Assembly: GCA_004335635.1 (NCBI GenBank)
Contig: QAXH01006312.1
Location: forward strand, 6,509 to 26,412
Direction: 5' to 3'
Source of the DNA: Chloromonas sp. AAM2
Lineage: Eukaryota; Chlorophyta; Chlorophyceae; Chlamydomonadales; Chlamydomonadaceae
DNA: 19,904 nucleotides
Position 1 is the first letter of the stretch. Each line of letters opens with the position of its first letter. The notes under the pieces are model-generated. The model ran no database searches. It had not been told where the DNA came from and saw only the letters and a program-made list of their open reading frames with translations. Shown here in pieces: positions 17,801 to 19,904 of this stretch. A program made the translations under genes and the position numbers.

Positions 17801-19646
17801 TGGGTTGGAGTAGTGGTGGAAGAGCCGTCCGTGGTGACATTAGAGGTTGTCATGGGGCCAGCGTTGTCCAAGCGAGCAGGCAGGCCGAGGGTGGTGAATA
17901 GGTGGTGGGCGGAGCTGGCAGTGGAGACAATGACCTCGGCGGTTAGTGGATCGTCAGTTATGATTCGGTTGGCCTCGGCGGTTGCGTCCGTTGTGAGGAG
18001 CTGGTGGTAGCGATGTGAGGCGGTCATCAGCACATCCTGTGGAAGGGGCAAGTACAGCACGTGCTGGCATAGACTGGTTCCACTGTTGGTCCGTTAGGTA
18101 CCACTTGTGTTGTGATGCTTTCTGCTCAGGGTTGAATGCAAGTTTTTTCTAGTACTGTCTACTTGTAGCGCAGCAAGTGGCGCTTGGCAGGAGGGCTGCA
18201 AGTACAGCGCACCAGCCATGCATAACTAAGCCCGCCCATCGTCATGTGCACATCTCCAGCTCAATGCAGCCATCAATGGCTCAAACCCCCATCGTCCTGA
18301 ACACAATTCTTCAGCTGCATCCAGCTCACCTCGACCACCCCAGGGCTGCATCCGGCCTCCTCAAGTGCATCACACGCAAGCATGACAAAGTCCTTAACCA
18401 GCACCATGATGGGCGGGGTGCTGCCGGGGTCTGACACGTCCCGTGCAACGCTGCCTGCGGGGACACGGGCACACCACCCTGCGTTGGCCAGTTCAAATCG
18501 CTTGACGGGCAGTGCTTGAACCTGCCTGACTTGGCTGTTGCCATCGCACAGCAAATGCAACGTGCGAACGCACCTGGGAGTGAGAGTGTACCGGTGCTGT
18601 CGGTGGGGCGCCTGGGGCTGCGGGGAGCGGCCAGCAGACCCGGCGCCCCGGGACTGCACAGCACTCGCTCGAGCACGCCCTGCAAGAAGAACACACCCAG
18701 ACATGCAACGCAGTGCGCACCCGTGCAATGATGCCAACTAGTGCTGCACATGAGGCCACACAGAACCTGCTTGGCGTTGTGCCTCAGCCGGTCCCGAAGG
18801 CACCGGACCAGTGACGTGCCCGCATCCACCAATCTACGGATCGCCTTCGACCAGGTGCACGCGGGTTCACAGTCCAACAACAGGACAAGAGGGTTGCAGT
18901 GGCTACCTGGAACTGCCACCCATCCGCATCCCAGTGCGCCTTCACCACATGGCAAACGGTGTGTGTGCCAAATCTCCTGTTCAGCGCCTAATCCGCAAGA
19001 GCCGTGGGCCGTACTTACAACTTGACGGCAGGCCGTGGGATGGCATGCCCTTACACGATTCTTATTATGAAAGATTACAGTCGGAACGAGCGCAGCCTTG
19101 CCTCCTGTACCTTGATCTGCGCTGCTGCGCCCTCCCACAGCAGCTCCGCAGTGGGACCGTGCACCAGCGCCGGCACCAGCCGCGCAACGTAAGACTCAAT
19201 CACAAAGAAACCCACAACCTGCAGACAGCCGAACACATCAAACAGAACTGCAGTCAATTTCACGGCTTGCACCCTTCCATGTGTGCCCACTCTGATTGCA
19301 TGCCGTATGATTGGGTTTGAGCTGCCCAGGCCATCTCGTGCAGTGTTGGGCGTGGCTGGTTGCGATGACTGAGCCTGACCCTAACCTTAATCCTCACCCG
19401 CGGTTGACCCTGACCCGCAAGAGACCCCAGCCCTACCTCTAAACTCCAAACCCTGACCCCCAAACCTAAACCCTGAACTCTCAATCTCAAGCTAAACGTA
19501 AACTCCAACCCGTGCTTGTTCACCTGTCCCAGGTACGCTTGGTAGTTCTCCAGGAAGGGCACGTGCGGCGCCGCCAGGTCAGCCGCGATCTGCAGCCGCC
19601 GCTGCTCCACGTAGTAATCACGCAAGCGGGAGGTGCGCGCAAGCAT
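14888..19646 (-). CDS. SEC15: Exocyst complex subunit SEC15 (EXOC6), 5' part outside the window
   Basis: Exons in coding order: 19646-19524, 19218-19111, 18679-18574, 18454-18330, 18036-17557, 17408-17281, 16983-16896, 16648-16433, 16129-16008, 15749-15578, 15353-15271, 15020-14888 (TGA). This gives about 627 residues. SEC15 is an exocyst subunit that tethers secretory vesicles to the plasma membrane and, in known systems, is a Rab (Sec4/Rab11) effector. Seen: RLRDYYVEQRRLQ, FLENYQAYLGQVVGFFVIES, ELLWEGAAAQIK, VLVKDFVMLACDALEEAG, HRYHQLLTTD, PPFMAPFTPLVPALLKLIRDY, SEHVLPLIAFLQECFEYARQ, YNLLVIETLAYDIS, FAEPEQLFRLLLSS, STIVLALDKYKELLKVGKER. They align in order with plant and animal SEC15 from about its first third to the end. 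Ser/Pro/Thr-rich inserts lie before VLVKDF and around 17830-17900. The exon boundaries between 17295 and 16673 are uncertain: exon 17408 may end at 17295, and the Gly/Ser-rich exon 16983-16896 could be read in another frame with a start at 16673. The N-terminal coding exons lie beyond 19904. Confidence 0.93.
17490..17527 (-). repeat. Intronic 38-bp dispersed repeat, copy in SEC15
   Basis: Matches 6047-6084 at 35 of 38 positions, in the same orientation relative to the host gene. It lies in the intron 17409-17556, near the 5' splice site. No similarity extends past the ends. Confidence 0.8.
17535..17556 (-). repeat. GTGA microsatellite at a SEC15 donor site
   Basis: The intron after the exon ending at 17557 begins with about five GTGA units on the transcript strand. 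The splice donor is therefore the first of several identical GTGAGT sequences spaced four bases apart. Confidence 0.85.
19374..19510. repeat. Degenerate telomere-like tract in a SEC15 intron
   Basis: The plus strand is a run of variants of CCCTAA/CCCTAAA: CCCTAACC, ACCCTGACCC, CCAAACCCTGACCCCC, AAACCTAAACCCTGAAC, with no C-poor break for about 135 bases. It lies inside the 305-base intron 19219-19523, between two clear SEC15 exons, so it is interstitial and not a chromosome end. On the transcript strand it is G/T-rich. Confidence 0.75.
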
Positions 19647-19904
19647 CTGCCACGCAACATGCAAGCGGTTTGAAATTGACCAACCTGGTACTGTATGAAG
19701 GCTGTCGCATTTGACAGCTTGTGACACTGACTGGCCTGGGATTGTGTGGAAGTCAGTGCAGACTGGTGAGGGCAGCGCTCCGGTGCCGCAGAGCATCAGG
19801 TTGTCAGGAGCTTCGTGAGTGGGGCGACAACATTTCATGAGTGGCGTTGTATCGTAGTCTTGATCGGGGATGCGCAAAGTCATGTACTGAGTTTCCGTGG
19901 CTGT
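19647..19904 (-). other. Probable SEC15 intron at the window edge
   Basis: The sequence before the acceptor at 19647 (GTGGCAG) shows no SEC15-like residues in any minus-strand frame. The preceding exon, which should encode the residues just before RLRDYYVEQ, is not in the window. No other feature was seen. Confidence 0.5.

Noticed and set aside
18326..19138. A 270-codon minus-strand open frame, the longest single open frame in the window
   Set aside because: It runs through SEC15 exons and introns in a frame that mostly does not match SEC15. The conserved SEC15 residues need the spliced exons instead.
19374..19510. A chromosome end, because of the telomere-like units
   Set aside because: The units are degenerate and lie inside a SEC15 intron with intact coding exons on both sides.

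Overview
The window looks like nuclear DNA of a green alga, most likely a chlorophycean of the Chlamydomonas/volvocine type. The reasons are short GC-richer exons split by many GT-AG introns, TGTAA-type poly(A) signals downstream of two genes, Pro/Ala/Gly-rich low-complexity inserts inside conserved proteins, and plant/algal versions of eukaryotic trafficking proteins. Nothing bacterial is visible: there are no long unbroken ORFs, operons or Shine-Dalgarno sites. The species cannot be named from this sequence alone.

Layout. (1) 1-5090 is repeat-rich and mostly without a recognisable gene. It holds a 23-bp direct repeat, four copies of a short CTGGCAAAC element with a T-rich tail, and two phase-compatible minus-strand exons (1053-1124, 643-761) of a gene I do not recognise. 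(2) 5091-10923, minus strand: a complete 14-exon gene for a DUF3754 (TMEM143-like) membrane protein of 654 aa. (3) 10924-11685: a short divergent promoter region. (4) 11686-14167, plus strand: a complete 7-exon NECAP gene of 310 aa, encoding an adaptin-ear-binding clathrin-coat accessory protein. (5) 14168-14887: the 3' ends of two convergent genes. (6) 14888-19646 and beyond, minus strand: 12 exons for the C-terminal part of the exocyst subunit SEC15, whose 5' end lies outside the window.

The gene models were built by hand. Exon ends were chosen at GT/AG sites where the reading phase carries across every intron and where the joined protein fits the family. The phase closes exactly for NECAP and DUF3754. 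In SEC15 one stretch (about 16650-17410) has alternative solutions. NECAP acts in clathrin endocytosis and SEC15 in exocytic vesicle tethering. They are neighbours tail-to-tail, but nothing shows that this is more than chance.

The most unusual non-coding structure is a 38-bp sequence (35/38 identical) shared by one DUF3754 intron and one SEC15 intron, with shorter matches in two more DUF3754 introns. A degenerate telomere-like tract also fills much of a SEC15 intron.
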